This document shows positions 23,942-34,498 of a DNA stretch of 64,000 bases, piece by piece. Under the pieces are notes generated by a model. That model did not search any database. It saw only the letters and a program-made list of their open reading frames with translations, and had not been told where the DNA came from. Within the stretch, counting starts at the first letter, position 1; each line of letters starts with the position of its first letter. A program made the position numbers and the translations under genes. The stretch spans positions 92,310 to 156,309 of the forward strand of contig NZ_DLHA01000019.1 of assembly GCF_002482975.1 (NCBI RefSeq). Direction: 5' to 3'. The stretch comes from Flavobacterium sp. UBA7680. Its GTDB lineage: Bacteria > Bacteroidota > Bacteroidia > Flavobacteriales > Flavobacteriaceae.

Positions 23942-26900
23942 TTATCTTGAATGTCTTTCTTCTAATATAATATTCTGAGGCGTAATTACAAATTCGGCAT
24001 CTTCTATATCGCAATCAAAATACTTATTATTGTAATTATAATATATTCTATCTGTAAATTTAAATGGCAAAACTATATTGTTATTAAAATCTATAATACC
24101 ATACTTGTCATCTTTAAAGGCGTGAATATATCTTAAATCACTAATTTCTTTGATTGCATCATATTCATTCGGGATTATTGTATTTCCTTTTTGATCGATC
24201 ATCCCCACTTTATTATCCTGATTTTTGGTAAGAATACAATAAAATTTAGAATTATAATTTTCCTTGCTGTCGTACTCTAATGTTTTAATTTCTGTAAAAC
24301 CATCAGATATAATTTTTCCATTATCATCAATGAGATATTGCTTGTTGTCTTTTTGAATTATAAACAAATTATCAATTTCTATTTTTTGAACATTAGGATA
24401 TTTATAATCGAAAATTAAATTCCCTTTATTATCTAAAATCCCTTGTTTGCCATCTTTAAAAATTTCGAAGTAATCCAGTTTATAATTTTCACGAAGAGAA
24501 TCACATTTCACCTTAAACTTATAAAGGCCTGTACGGTCAAAAACAATTGAATAGTCCTTTTTTCTGGCAATTATCACACTCGTAATTATTTTACTGCCTA
24601 TTTGAATATGATCAAAATCTGTTTCTAAAATTGGATTTAACTGGTTGTCTAAAAGCCCATATCTGCCTTTTTCTTTAACGATTATATTAAATGTTCTGGC
24701 CGAAAGGAGTCTTTCATCATCACGGTTACCTTTAGTTTCAAACAAATTCACCCATAGCAATTGATCGTATTTAATATCTAACAAAACTTGGCCTTTGGTG
24801 TCTAATATTCCTTTTTTACCGTTTTTTTCTGCTTCCAGAAAAAAATAATTATAATTCCAGGTTCTGTTTTCTATATAACTGATGGTATCACAAACAAATG
24901 GATATAATACTTTATTTTCAAAAGTTACTAAACCGTATTTATTATCTCTTTTAGTAATCAATGGATTTGCCCATGTTTTGATGTTGCTATAGCCATACTT
25001 TCTGTGATCGATTCGCTCATCATCAGAGTTATAACTTTCGTCTGCTATAATAGTTCCACTGCTGTTTATGAGTTGTACTCTTCTTTCTTTTTTTCCTGAT
25101 TTTTCATCAGTGTAATATAAATTAGTGAAGATATTCCGAGTATAATCTCCATCCATTGAAACGCTTTTTGTTTTCAATACTATTTTACCTGCTTTTAAAT
25201 CAAACATTTGAACAGAATCATTTGATTTAAAAAGCAGCAACCCTTTTGGGTTTCGAATGTAATACCATTTATAGCCTTTTTCTATTTTTTGAGTGGCAAT
25301 TTTTCTCCCGCTTAAAGAAATATAATCGATGATATCATATTCTGAATCTGATTTATCAGTACACGCGAAGATATAGCTAATTTCTTCGGCTGTAAATTCA
25401 TTATTTGGATAATGCAAACCAATTTCTGACTTGCTTATTGGCCTAATATCATCATACTTTTCTGCTTCTACAACTACATTTCCTTCAAAATCAATCAAAC
25501 CGTTTCGCTCGGATTTTGTGCTTAAATAATATTTAAACAACGTTTTGGGTTGTGGAACATAATTTAAAAACAAAACTTTTGGAAAAGCTGCTTTTGATTT
25601 TTCTCCTATTTTATTGATAATTCCCATTTTATTATTCTCCTCGTACAAAGAATATCCATTCCATTGTGCAATGACGGCTTTTGTTCTTTTGGTCACACTT
25701 TCTGAAAGATAAATTTGATCTTCAAAAAACTGATCTTTTTTTAATAAATAGGTATCTGATTCTTTTATATAAATACTCTCTTTGAATTGTGAATCCAGAA
25801 ATTCAGCTTTTGATAAGTCATAAAAACGAATTGTATCTTTTTCTTTAATTGATAACATTCTTTTGGAGTAACCTAAAAAACATTTAGAAAGTACTTCTTT
25901 ATCAAACACATCTACAGCTTTTCCATTAGTAATTCTGATTAATGAAGCTACTGAAAACTCAAAATCTTGAAATCTTGAAAGAACAAAAAAATCATTAGAA
26001 GACAATCTCAAATGAGTCAGACTATATGGCTGTATTATAAATGGGTAAATTATTTTGTTTTCCTTGTTGAGAATACCGTATAATTCCTGATCATTCATGA
26101 CTAAAAACAGCTCATCATTAATGGCTTGTACATCCTTATATACAGGAGGAATTATTTCTTTTTTGGTTGCGATATCATATATGCCTGTTTTAAGTCCATC
26201 ATAAATTTTGTACAAATTATTTCTCAAACGATTTGTTCCTCTGTAGACAAACGGAATAAGTTCTTTTCCATTAAGATCCAGCAAACCTCCGCATTCATCG
26301 TTAGTTTGTATCAGGAATTTATCGCCATCCAGATAAATTTTTTTATAAATTGGCGGAATAATTTCTTTATTCTTTAAATCGGCAATACCATACAAACTGC
26401 CTTTTTTGATCATTTTTCTTTTAATTTCTCTATCATCATCACCGTCATAATCTAAATCTGAGTATTCAATAAAATTAGGATCCTTTCTTTTTCGATCTAA
26501 TTCACGTTCTGCTTTACGTTCAGGATCATCCTCTTCTTCTTTTTTAGGTTGGGTTATATAATATTTTTTCTTCGTATAATTATATTGATAGATATACTGT
26601 TTTTCGTCAAGAAAAACTTTGGCGTTATTACCATCTCCTTCAATATAATCAAATTTCGGTTTGATTAATTCATTGTCTCGACCCAAAAAACCCCATTTTT
26701 TTCCTTTTTTAAAAATTAAAATTCTTGAAGAAAGATCAACTTCATCATATTCAGGTTCTAATCGTATATCGCCATAAATGTTTTTTACGCCATATTTGCC
26801 ATTTTTAGAAAACACAAAAAAGGCCAGATTACTTCTTAAACCTTCAATACTATATCCTAAAGCTTTTGTTACAGGTTCATTGTAAATAAGGTTTTTCCAT

Positions 26901-27919
26901 TCATTTTGATTCAGACAATTCAATAAAGATGAAATCGAATCGTAAACAGCCGGGAACAAATATTTTCTTTGTTTCAGGTTATAAATTCCTGTTTTATTAT
27001 TCTTCTTTATAAAAAAATATTTTTCGTATTCTGATTCTTCTTTAATCCCGTTTTTAAGATTAAGAATGTAAGTGGCTAGTCGTAAATCTTCTGAATCAAT
27101 ATCCATTACAGTTTCAAAATCAGGATTTGGCTCAAGCACATTGGTTTTTACATTGTAAAAGAAACTCTGATTGTCCTTTCGAACCAAAACAAAATCAAAA
27201 TCTTTGCTGTAATCAAACGGAACGCCTTTAATTTCAGAACAATTGTTTAAAACAATTTTGTTTTTCTCAATATCATACAACTGAAACTGGTTTTTATTGT
27301 TTTTTATGATAATGAAAGGATTAGTATAATCATAAATGATCTCAGTATTTGCAAGTAATAATTTCCCATTCAAATCATAAATAGCATATTGCGGTTCGTT
27401 AGACAACTCGCTGCTGTCAAATTGCTTGATATTAATGAGTCTGCTGTATGAACGAAATAGTATAGTATGATTCCCCAACGGAATAATTAATTTTCCCTCA
27501 GCATTACATAACCCGATTTTATTTGCTTTATGAACCAGGAAACCATTTTCATAACTATAGCCATTCATAAAATAGATTTTATCATAAACCGGCGGGATTA
27601 CAAATTGTTTTTCAGTCGCATTATACACTCCATAATGTTCTAATAAGTCTGTTTTTATACTAACAATTCCAGAATTTTTGTTATAGTTTTGGTTCTGTAC
27701 AAACTTCAAGTTTTGAATGTCCAAAATATGTTCTTTCCATATATTTACATTAGTATTTTCAAGTGTTTCTTTGTCTTGTATTTTTTCAAAACTTGCTAAT
27801 GATTCCTTAATTTTTCCTTCATTAAAAAATTGCATTGCTTGTTTTCTCAAAGCTTCGCTGTTTTGAGAAAAACCAATTAAAGGTATTAAGACAAGTATGG
27901 CTAGTAGTATTTTTTTCAT
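23942..27919 (-). CDS. Very large secreted WG-repeat protein
   Basis: 1325 residues. A signal peptide (M-K-K-I-L-L-A-I-L-V-L-I-P-L-I-G-F-S-Q) is followed by a short TPR-like helical stretch (L-R-K-Q-A-M-Q-F-F-N-E-G-K-I-K-E-S-L-A). Many beta-rich units follow, of the WG/KWG type: G-K-Y-G-V-K-N-I-Y-G-D-I-R-L-E-P-E-Y-D, K-W-G-F-L-G-R-D-N-E-L-I-K-P-K-F-D, K-Q-G-I-L-D-N-K-G-N-L-I-F-D-Y-K-Y. The pattern is G-[IL]-x-[DN]-x-x-G-x-x-[IV]-x-x-x-Y-D. A charged low-complexity linker (E-E-E-D-D-P-E-R-K-A-E-R-E-L-D-R-K-R-K) lies near residue 465. The role is unknown; WG arrays are thought to mediate interactions. It forms an operon with the upstream lipoprotein gene. Confidence 0.85.
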   Translation of the reverse strand: MKKILLAILVLIPLIGFSQNSEALRKQAMQFFNEGKIKESLASFEKIQDKETLENTNVNIWKEHILDIQNLKFVQNQNYNKNSGIVSIKTDLLEHYGVYNATEKQFVIPPVYDKIYFMNGYSYENGFLVHKANKIGLCNAEGKLIIPLGNHTILFRSYSRLINIKQFDSSELSNEPQYAIYDLNGKLLLANTEIIYDYTNPFIIIKNNKNQFQLYDIEKNKIVLNNCSEIKGVPFDYSKDFDFVLVRKDNQSFFYNVKTNVLEPNPDFETVMDIDSEDLRLATYILNLKNGIKEESEYEKYFFIKKNNKTGIYNLKQRKYLFPAVYDSISSLLNCLNQNEWKNLIYNEPVTKALGYSIEGLRSNLAFFVFSKNGKYGVKNIYGDIRLEPEYDEVDLSSRILIFKKGKKWGFLGRDNELIKPKFDYIEGDGNNAKVFLDEKQYIYQYNYTKKKYYITQPKKEEEDDPERKAERELDRKRKDPNFIEYSDLDYDGDDDREIKRKMIKKGSLYGIADLKNKEIIPPIYKKIYLDGDKFLIQTNDECGGLLDLNGKELIPFVYRGTNRLRNNLYKIYDGLKTGIYDIATKKEIIPPVYKDVQAINDELFLVMNDQELYGILNKENKIIYPFIIQPYSLTHLRLSSNDFFVLSRFQDFEFSVASLIRITNGKAVDVFDKEVLSKCFLGYSKRMLSIKEKDTIRFYDLSKAEFLDSQFKESIYIKESDTYLLKKDQFFEDQIYLSESVTKRTKAVIAQWNGYSLYEENNKMGIINKIGEKSKAAFPKVLFLNYVPQPKTLFKYYLSTKSERNGLIDFEGNVVVEAEKYDDIRPISKSEIGLHYPNNEFTAEEISYIFACTDKSDSEYDIIDYISLSGRKIATQKIEKGYKWYYIRNPKGLLLFKSNDSVQMFDLKAGKIVLKTKSVSMDGDYTRNIFTNLYYTDEKSGKKERRVQLINSSGTIIADESYNSDDERIDHRKYGYSNIKTWANPLITKRDNKYGLVTFENKVLYPFVCDTISYIENRTWNYNYFFLEAEKNGKKGILDTKGQVLLDIKYDQLLWVNLFETKGNRDDERLLSARTFNIIVKEKGRYGLLDNQLNPILETDFDHIQIGSKIITSVIIARKKDYSIVFDRTGLYKFKVKCDSLRENYKLDYFEIFKDGKQGILDNKGNLIFDYKYPNVQKIEIDNLFIIQKDNKQYLIDDNGKIISDGFTEIKTLEYDSKENYNSKFYCILTKNQDNKVGMIDQKGNTIIPNEYDAIKEISDLRYIHAFKDDKYGIIDFNNNIVLPFKFTDRIYYNYNNKYFDCDIEDAEFVITPQNIILEERHSR

Positions 27920-27958
27920 GCAGTTCTAATAAAGTATTATCGTTTTTTTTTGAAATTT

Positions 27959-29188
27959 TCACTTGATCTTTTGTTGTTCAATTTCATCCATGATTTGATC
28001 TATTTTTGTTTTAATCCATTCAATAGAAACATAATATCCATCGCCTTTAATGACTTTCACAGCTACTTTATTATTTTCCCAGTCCAAAATATAAAGTCCT
28101 GTTTTATCCAATCTTTTATTTTCAATTCCAATAAAATCATTTTGAAAATCGATATATAACGGTACCGAATTTTGATAATAAACAGTTAAAGTAAAAACAC
28201 CTATATGCTCAGTATCTTTAGGATAATTTTCATATCTAACTTTATAAATTTCATTTCCCTTTTTTGATATAGTTATGGTTTCTTTATCAGAAAGAGTTCT
28301 TCCTAACTTATTTTTCGGCTTGAAACTTTTAATTTTTAAAGATTTGTAAGTATCAACTTCCTCAATAAATTGATTTGTCTGCTGAATTTCAGCATCATTG
28401 AATAAACTAACCATTGGGTCACCCCAAGTATCATATATTACATAACGAAATTTACCATCCACTTTTACCAATGCTATAGCCATTGTAGAATATCTGTCTC
28501 CTTTATCATAATATAGCAACTTGTAATTTTTGATGTTATTCTCGGCCATACAAAATGCAACGATTGGTGTTTCATCAGTATAATTTGTTTTTTTCCAATC
28601 AAAAATAAAATGGTTTAAACTGCCATGATTTTTATAAAATTTTTCAATTTCGGCTCTTTTGGCAATAATCAGGTCACGATAGATTACATTATTTTTATCT
28701 TGTGTTAAATTACCGCTGCTTTTTAGCAGGCAGAACATTTTATCTTTTTTATAGTAATAATATAACCCCAAATCTTTGTTTGGTTCACTATTTCCCGAAC
28801 ATTCACCGCTTTTGGTAATTTTTTCGAGATAAAAACAAATGTAATTTTTGTCTATAATTTTGTATTTACCTTTACTATCAGTAAAACAATCATTTCCACA
28901 TTCTGCACTGTAAAAACTTGTAAAAGTTTGATCCGGATTTAATGTAATATGGTTTCCAATATTATAGCCATCAGGACTTTGAGGAAATAAAAAATATTCT
29001 TTTGTTTCGTCTGACAATAATAATTCGTTAGCTCCCCAAGTTCCTCTTAAATCTGTTATTGACGAATCATGTTTGACCTCATTAAAGCTCTTATAAAAGG
29101 ACTTATAATCAGAGTTTTCAGGATTATTTTGTTTTTGTGTACAGCTAATAATCAAACCTGTCAGAAGTAGTAAAAGAATATTTTTCAT
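27959..29188 (-). CDS. Hypothetical lipoprotein
   Basis: 409 residues with a lipobox (L-L-T-G-L-I-I-S-C, Cys 16). The first half contains a cysteine-containing segment, S-A-E-C-G-N-D-C-F-T-D-S-K-G-K-Y, and L-R-G-T-W-G-A-N-E-L-L-L-S-D. The T-W-G/G-K-Y-K layout resembles lipocalin-like domains that gauge a substrate, but this is weak. The C-terminal part is charged (E-I-E-Q-Q-K). It precedes the WG-repeat gene by 39 bases on the same strand and is probably co-transcribed. Confidence 0.7.
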   Translation of the reverse strand: MKNILLLLLTGLIISCTQKQNNPENSDYKSFYKSFNEVKHDSSITDLRGTWGANELLLSDETKEYFLFPQSPDGYNIGNHITLNPDQTFTSFYSAECGNDCFTDSKGKYKIIDKNYICFYLEKITKSGECSGNSEPNKDLGLYYYYKKDKMFCLLKSSGNLTQDKNNVIYRDLIIAKRAEIEKFYKNHGSLNHFIFDWKKTNYTDETPIVAFCMAENNIKNYKLLYYDKGDRYSTMAIALVKVDGKFRYVIYDTWGDPMVSLFNDAEIQQTNQFIEEVDTYKSLKIKSFKPKNKLGRTLSDKETITISKKGNEIYKVRYENYPKDTEHIGVFTLTVYYQNSVPLYIDFQNDFIGIENKRLDKTGLYILDWENNKVAVKVIKGDGYYVSIEWIKTKIDQIMDEIEQQKIK

Positions 29189-29431
29189 GAATTTTTTTTA
29201 GTCATCCTTTTTTACCTTGGATAATCCAAAGTGTGCAAAACCTTTTTATGTTATAAGAAGTAAAAAAACAATAATTATTCCATTCCATTAACAATGAAAT
29301 AAAAATCTTTAAAGAAAATTTCTTCTTATAAATATATAGATGTACGAAATTGAAGAAAGGTTGGGAAGGATATAAAAAATAATGTTTTTACCAGACTGTT
29401 CAAGGTTCGCTCATAAATTAAAAGTCATCCA

Positions 29432-31807
29432 TTAATTACGATTAGCACTACTCGCCTGTCTGATTGCTTTTGGATCTGTTAAATTAAAACGATACACAAA
29501 ACTAAGTCGGTAGCGGGCGGCATTTGGAATACTGTTTTCGGTAATATAATAATCTGTACCGGTTGTTGTGCTTTTATTTTGGCGTAAGTCAAAAGCATTT
29601 GAAACATCAAATACAATGGTAGCTTTATCTTTTAATAAAATTTTGCTTAAACCAAAATCAAGCGATTGCAATGCATCATTTCGTGTTTGTGCATTTTGCT
29701 GTGCACCTCGAAAATTATAACGCCCCTGAAAACTGAATTTTGACGGCAGTTTAACCTGAGTGCTTAAACGTCCGGTAAAAGTTTTTCCGCTATAATCAAG
29801 GTTTTCTTCCTGATAACTTCCTTTTTGGGTGAAATGATAAAAATTCATTTCTAAATTGACCTGAAGCCATTTTAACGGATTATATAAGGTCGAAAGTTCT
29901 ATACCGCTTCGTATTTCATGCTGAATATTGATAGGCGTTGTAAAAAATATATCATTTTCACGATACGTAAAATCCTGAATATAACCACTCTCCCATTGAT
30001 AATAAACAGAAGGATTCAGCGTAAGCTTTTTCCATGCTTTAAGGAAACCCAATTCAAACACATCAGAATAGGAAGGATTTAGATCTGGATTCCCAATATA
30101 TTGCGCATTCAAATCGGTCAGTTCGTTAAAAGGATACAAAGCATATAACGGCGGACGGTTAATTCGTTTGCTGTAATTTAACTGCAAAGTCGATCCTTCA
30201 AACTTATAACTTAAATTAACGGTTGGAAATAATCGGTTGTATTTTTTATCATCGTTATAAGTGTTTTTAATATCTGTAATAGCAATTTTGGTGAATTCTG
30301 TACGAAGCCCGAACATATAATTAAATCTCCTAAACTTGTTGCTATATTGCGCATAAGCACTTGAAATGGTCTCGGTATAATTGAGATCATTGTCAATATT
30401 TTGGTAAATCGTCCAAATATTTCCTTCTTGCTGCTCTGCCAAAAACTGACTGGAAACTTTACGAATTTCTGTCTTCACACCCATTTCAAATACAGAAACA
30501 GAATCAATTGGCTGAACAAAATCACTCTGCATAAGTAAATCTTTACTGCTTCCTATTGAGTTGGTTCTAATGCCGGGATAGGCAAGCGTTTCCGGATATA
30601 TACGCTGTGTTGAAAGGTCCCATTTTTTATCGCTGTTCCACCAATCATACTGAACATCGATAGTCCATTTTTTTGAAGGCTTTTTAAAAGTCTGGGTATA
30701 ATTAAACTCAAATTGGTTGTAATCTCTTTTTTCTAATGATTTTCCTTCTCTTGTTAAAACACTGTCTTGTGTATGGTTTGCATTGCTGTAATCATATAAC
30801 AAACGGGTTTTATCATCATCTTTCGTGGCATTTTTTAAAAATGCTGCGGTAATAGTACGATGTTCATCAATATAATAATCAGCACCCAAATAAATCAATT
30901 TTCCATCGTCGTGGCGATCCTCATTCTGTACGTGATTAAGATAGTTTGGAGCACCGTTATTTATAGTCGACTGATTCGTAGTATATAAACCAACGTAATC
31001 AGAAGAACGTATACCAAAATTGGAAAAGATATTAATTTTATCCGATTTAAAATTGATGCTTGGATTAAGACGACTGTCATTTGGTGATCCGGCAACTAAT
31101 CTAACCTGACCGCTAAAACCGCTTTTTTTGTTTTTCTTTAATATAATATTGATAATTCCTGCCGAACCCGAAGCATCATATCGGGACGAAGGATTCGTTA
31201 TTACTTCGACACGTTCAATTTGGTCGGCAGCGATTTGATCGAGTGAATTGCTTTGTGTTAAACCAGACTGACGCCCGTTAATTAATACCAATACGCTGCT
31301 GTTTCCACGAAGGCTTATTCCACCCGTTGGACTAACAGTTACCGAAGGAACTCCGTTTAAAACATCGTGAGCAGAGCCATTCTGCGAAAGCACATCTTTA
31401 CCCACTTCAAAAACTTTTTTATCAAGTTTTAAGCTCACGCTGGATTTTTGTCCGGTTACTTCTACTGCATTTAATTGTACAGCATCGGTATTTAAAAGAA
31501 TAGTTCCTAATTCTGTTTTGGGTTTTCCCGAAATGATTTCGAATGTTTGAATATAATTTTGATATCCGATATAACTAAAAGAAATGGTCATTTTACCGCT
31601 TGGCAGTTCTTCGAGATTAAACATTCCTTGATCATCTGTTACGCCAACTGCTATTGTTTTTGAGACATTATCTTGTATGGAAACTGTCACATACGGAATT
31701 GCTTCTTTAGTTGTATTGTCCTGAACTTTACCGGAAACAGCTGCTTTCTGCGCAAAGCTAAACATCGGAATAAATAAAATTAAAATACTGGTTATAAAGG
31801 TTTTCAT
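29432..31807 (-). CDS. TonB-dependent receptor-like outer membrane protein (OMP_b-brl_3 type)
   Basis: 791 residues. In order: a signal peptide (ending F-S-F-A-Q-K), a CarboxypepD_reg domain (A-A-V-S-G-K-V-Q-D-N-T-T-K-E-A-I-P-Y-V-T), and a plug (V-S-V-S-P-T-G-G-I-S-L-R-G-N-S-S-V-L-V-L-I-N-G-R, then I-E-R-V-E-V-I-T-N-P-S-S-R-Y-D-A-S-G-S-A-G-I-I-N-I). A beta-barrel to the C-terminus follows, ending with aromatic strands (Y-R-L-S-F-V-Y-R-F-N-L). It belongs to the outer-membrane-barrel family-3 group often paired with LytS/LytTR systems. The ligand is unknown. It is divergent from the sensor kinase gene 125 bases away, and no SusD-like partner is present. Confidence 0.9.
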   Translation of the reverse strand: MKTFITSILILFIPMFSFAQKAAVSGKVQDNTTKEAIPYVTVSIQDNVSKTIAVGVTDDQGMFNLEELPSGKMTISFSYIGYQNYIQTFEIISGKPKTELGTILLNTDAVQLNAVEVTGQKSSVSLKLDKKVFEVGKDVLSQNGSAHDVLNGVPSVTVSPTGGISLRGNSSVLVLINGRQSGLTQSNSLDQIAADQIERVEVITNPSSRYDASGSAGIINIILKKNKKSGFSGQVRLVAGSPNDSRLNPSINFKSDKINIFSNFGIRSSDYVGLYTTNQSTINNGAPNYLNHVQNEDRHDDGKLIYLGADYYIDEHRTITAAFLKNATKDDDKTRLLYDYSNANHTQDSVLTREGKSLEKRDYNQFEFNYTQTFKKPSKKWTIDVQYDWWNSDKKWDLSTQRIYPETLAYPGIRTNSIGSSKDLLMQSDFVQPIDSVSVFEMGVKTEIRKVSSQFLAEQQEGNIWTIYQNIDNDLNYTETISSAYAQYSNKFRRFNYMFGLRTEFTKIAITDIKNTYNDDKKYNRLFPTVNLSYKFEGSTLQLNYSKRINRPPLYALYPFNELTDLNAQYIGNPDLNPSYSDVFELGFLKAWKKLTLNPSVYYQWESGYIQDFTYRENDIFFTTPINIQHEIRSGIELSTLYNPLKWLQVNLEMNFYHFTQKGSYQEENLDYSGKTFTGRLSTQVKLPSKFSFQGRYNFRGAQQNAQTRNDALQSLDFGLSKILLKDKATIVFDVSNAFDLRQNKSTTTGTDYYITENSIPNAARYRLSFVYRFNLTDPKAIRQASSANRN

Positions 31808-31932
31808 GTTTATTGGTTTTGATGATACAAGATTACTTTATAAAATAAAATCTTACCTTTTAAAACATGCAAACGGCTCTAAGAGCTTTTGAAATGCATT
31901 TCGGTATTCGATATTTATTTTATCTTTATCTC

Positions 31933-33591
31933 ATGTATCGATCGCCCTTTTTTATCGTTTTATTATTACTATTGTTTTCATCCTGTAAACAATATACTGA
32001 GTATGTTAAATCTGATGTAACCTATTATGTTGATGATGAAAATCGTCCTCATGATTATTTGGGCAAAGCCGACAACTCTGTTTTTAAAGTTCCAATAGAT
32101 ATCGAAATTCTTAAACGTGAAAATAAATCTACCCCGTTAGGTTTACAGGTAACTGCTTTTGGTTCTTTTGATGTTTATTGGGATGGTGTTTTTGTGGGAA
32201 GTAATGGTAAAATGGCAAAATCAGGTCAGCCTGAAATTCCGGGAACTGAACTGACTTATTATCAAATACCCGAAAAATTGGCTAATACAGGCAAACACAT
32301 TGTCACGGTAATTGGAACACAAACTAAAGTTCGAGAAGCAAATCGCAGCATTGGCTTAAAATTGGAGAGTTTTTTAAGACTTCATCGTGCCCCGCTTGTT
32401 GTTATGTCTTTTATGAATCTTATGGCGGGGGCTTTTTTAATTGCTTTTATTTATTATTTTTTTCTCTACATAAACAGTACTCGTAAAGAAGCAACCGTTT
32501 TACTTTTTGGAATAATCTGTCTGCTCTTTTTCTGCCTGCTTATTATAGAATACGTGAAATTTTATATAGATATTCCGTATACTCATTTTTATACCCGATT
32601 ACAGATTGTTGGTTTGCTGACATTTATAATTTCTATACTGGTTCCCTGGTATTTTATGCTGCAGTTTGGGTTTAAAAGAAAGCGGTTGTTTTTATTTCTT
32701 TTGATAGTAACTCTTCTAACGATTTATATTGTCTACTATGGTCATTACGATTATACGGCCATCTATTTTAGTTATGCCATGTGCGCTGTCTCGCTAATTA
32801 TTGCCATCGATGCGGCATACCGAAAAATTAAAGGCGGCTTAATAGTAGTGATGGGTTTATTGGCAAGTGTAATTGTAAATAAATATATATTTTATGATTT
32901 TGGATTGTTTATAGCATTTACGATTATTGTTCTGTCTATGCTTTATCTGCACACAATTCGTGCAAAAGCTCTTGAAGAAGCTCATAATGCATCGTTATTG
33001 CTTTCATCGAGATTACAGTTAGAACTCGTTAAGAAAAATATTCAGCCGCATTTTCTTCGTAATACCCTGACTTCGTTGATAGATTGGATAGAAGAATCTC
33101 CGCAGCAAGGTGTTGTATTTATTCGGGCATTGGCAGATGAATTTGATATTATGAATTCTATTGCCGAGGATACCTTGATTCCTATTAGGCAGGAAATTGA
33201 ATTATGCCGAAAACATTTAGAAGTAATGTCTTTTCGGAAAGAAGTAAGTTATAAATGGGAAGAAAAAAATATTGATGCAAACGAAGAAATTCCGCCTGCG
33301 GTTCTTCATACTATTATAGAAAACGGAATCACACACAGTTTGCCTCCAAAACAAGGCAGTATTACTTTTAGTTTAAGTTTTACCAGAGAAAAACAATACA
33401 AACAATACAAACAATATACCTTGTTAACCGTGGCAAAAAACCGAAATAGAAAGAAAGAAAACAGTAACGGAACAGGTTTTAAATACATAAAAGCCAGATT
33501 AAATGAAAGTTATGGCAGTAATTGGGAATTTGATTCTTTTGCTGTAGAAGAAGGATGGTGTACAACAATTAAAATTTTTAATAAAAAATGA
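31933..33591 (+). CDS. LytS-type sensor histidine kinase
   Basis: 552 residues from the ATG at 31933. An earlier ATG at 31867 would add 22 residues without signal character, whereas M-Y-R-S-P-F-F-I-V-L-L-L-L-L-F-S-S-C gives a lipoprotein-like signal. A periplasmic domain with beta-sandwich character (F-G-S-F-D-V-Y-W-D-G-V-F-V-G) is followed by about seven membrane segments, as in 7TMR kinases. The His_kinase domain has N-I-Q-P-H-F-L-R-N-T (phospho-acceptor His about 373) and I-I-E-N-G-I-T-H-S as N box. It overlaps the response regulator gene by four bases. It is divergent from the TonB receptor it may control (inference). Confidence 0.9.
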   Translation: MYRSPFFIVLLLLLFSSCKQYTEYVKSDVTYYVDDENRPHDYLGKADNSVFKVPIDIEILKRENKSTPLGLQVTAFGSFDVYWDGVFVGSNGKMAKSGQPEIPGTELTYYQIPEKLANTGKHIVTVIGTQTKVREANRSIGLKLESFLRLHRAPLVVMSFMNLMAGAFLIAFIYYFFLYINSTRKEATVLLFGIICLLFFCLLIIEYVKFYIDIPYTHFYTRLQIVGLLTFIISILVPWYFMLQFGFKRKRLFLFLLIVTLLTIYIVYYGHYDYTAIYFSYAMCAVSLIIAIDAAYRKIKGGLIVVMGLLASVIVNKYIFYDFGLFIAFTIIVLSMLYLHTIRAKALEEAHNASLLLSSRLQLELVKKNIQPHFLRNTLTSLIDWIEESPQQGVVFIRALADEFDIMNSIAEDTLIPIRQEIELCRKHLEVMSFRKEVSYKWEEKNIDANEEIPPAVLHTIIENGITHSLPPKQGSITFSLSFTREKQYKQYKQYTLLTVAKNRNRKKENSNGTGFKYIKARLNESYGSNWEFDSFAVEEGWCTTIKIFNKK

Positions 33592-34283
33592 AAATTCTAA
33601 TTATTGAAGACGAAGCCCGAATTGCCAAAAGAATCGAAAGAATGACCCGTGATTTTTTTGATAAAGAGGTGCAGATTTTACTTAGTGATTCGGTTGAAAA
33701 TGGATTAAACACAATCGAAAAACAATCTATTGATTTACTGCTTCTCGATTTGAATTTGAATGGTGAGGACGGATTTGAAGTGCTGCAGACGGTTGTCGCT
33801 AAATCTTTTCAAACCATTATTATTTCGGCTTATACGGATAAAGCGATTATGGCATTCAATTATGGCGTTTTGGATTTTGTACCTAAACCATTTGATGCAA
33901 ACAGATTGGCTCAGGCCTTTACACGTTTTTCAACACCAGAAAAAACAAATAGTCAGGATATTCAGTTTTTAGCCGTAAAAAAGGGAAAAACTATTAAACT
34001 CATCACTATTAAAGATATAAGATACATAAAAGGCGCAGGAATTTATACCGAATTACATTTAGTAAATGGCCGTGTAGAATTACATGATAAATCTATGGAA
34101 TCATTAGAAAAACTCCTCCCCGCAGATTTCGAGCGAATTCATAAATCTTATATTCTTTGCTGGCAGGAAGCAGATAAACTGATTGTAGAAGCCGGAGGAA
34201 AATATAATATGCTGCTTAAAAATGGTGAGTTATTACCTGTTGGTCGTTCAAAATATAAAGAAATCAGGCATAAATTGATTTAG
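33588..34283 (+). CDS. LytTR response regulator
   Basis: 231 residues. The receiver domain has phospho-acceptor Asp54 (L-L-L-L-D-L-N-L-N-G-E-D-G), acidic E7-D8-E9 and the conserved Lys in V-P-K-P-F-D. A LytTR DNA-binding domain follows (I-K-D-I-R-Y-I-K-G-A-G-I-Y-T-E-L-H, then R-I-H-K-S-Y-I-L). It is coupled to the preceding kinase by an ATGA overlap. Confidence 0.95.
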   Translation: MKILIIEDEARIAKRIERMTRDFFDKEVQILLSDSVENGLNTIEKQSIDLLLLDLNLNGEDGFEVLQTVVAKSFQTIIISAYTDKAIMAFNYGVLDFVPKPFDANRLAQAFTRFSTPEKTNSQDIQFLAVKKGKTIKLITIKDIRYIKGAGIYTELHLVNGRVELHDKSMESLEKLLPADFERIHKSYILCWQEADKLIVEAGGKYNMLLKNGELLPVGRSKYKEIRHKLI

Positions 34284-34465
34284 TTTTTTGATAAAGTTTT
34301 TTCCTCTCTCAGCTTCTTTAGATTTTAATTTAGCTGCAACATATATTATACCAGAAAAACATTGAACTAAAATATAAATAGAAACGGTATAATATCTGAC
34401 AAAATAGATGTATTATGGGATATTTTTTTATCTTTGAAACTCAGGATTTTTAATCCAAATGGCTT

Positions 34466-34473
34466 TATATTTG
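34466..34473 (+). promoter_or_regulatory. -7 box TATATTTG before XRE gene
   Basis: Perfect TAnnTTTG match, 25 bases before the ATG at 34499. A second match, TATCTTTG (34429-34436), lies 37 bases upstream. Neither has a clear -33 element. Confidence 0.45.
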
Positions 34474-34498
34474 AGCCTTCAGAAAATTGATATTCATT

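Noticed and set aside
31867..31932. Upstream ATG extending the LytS-type kinase by 22 residues
   Set aside because: The extension has no signal character; the ATG at 31933 gives a lipoprotein-like signal directly.
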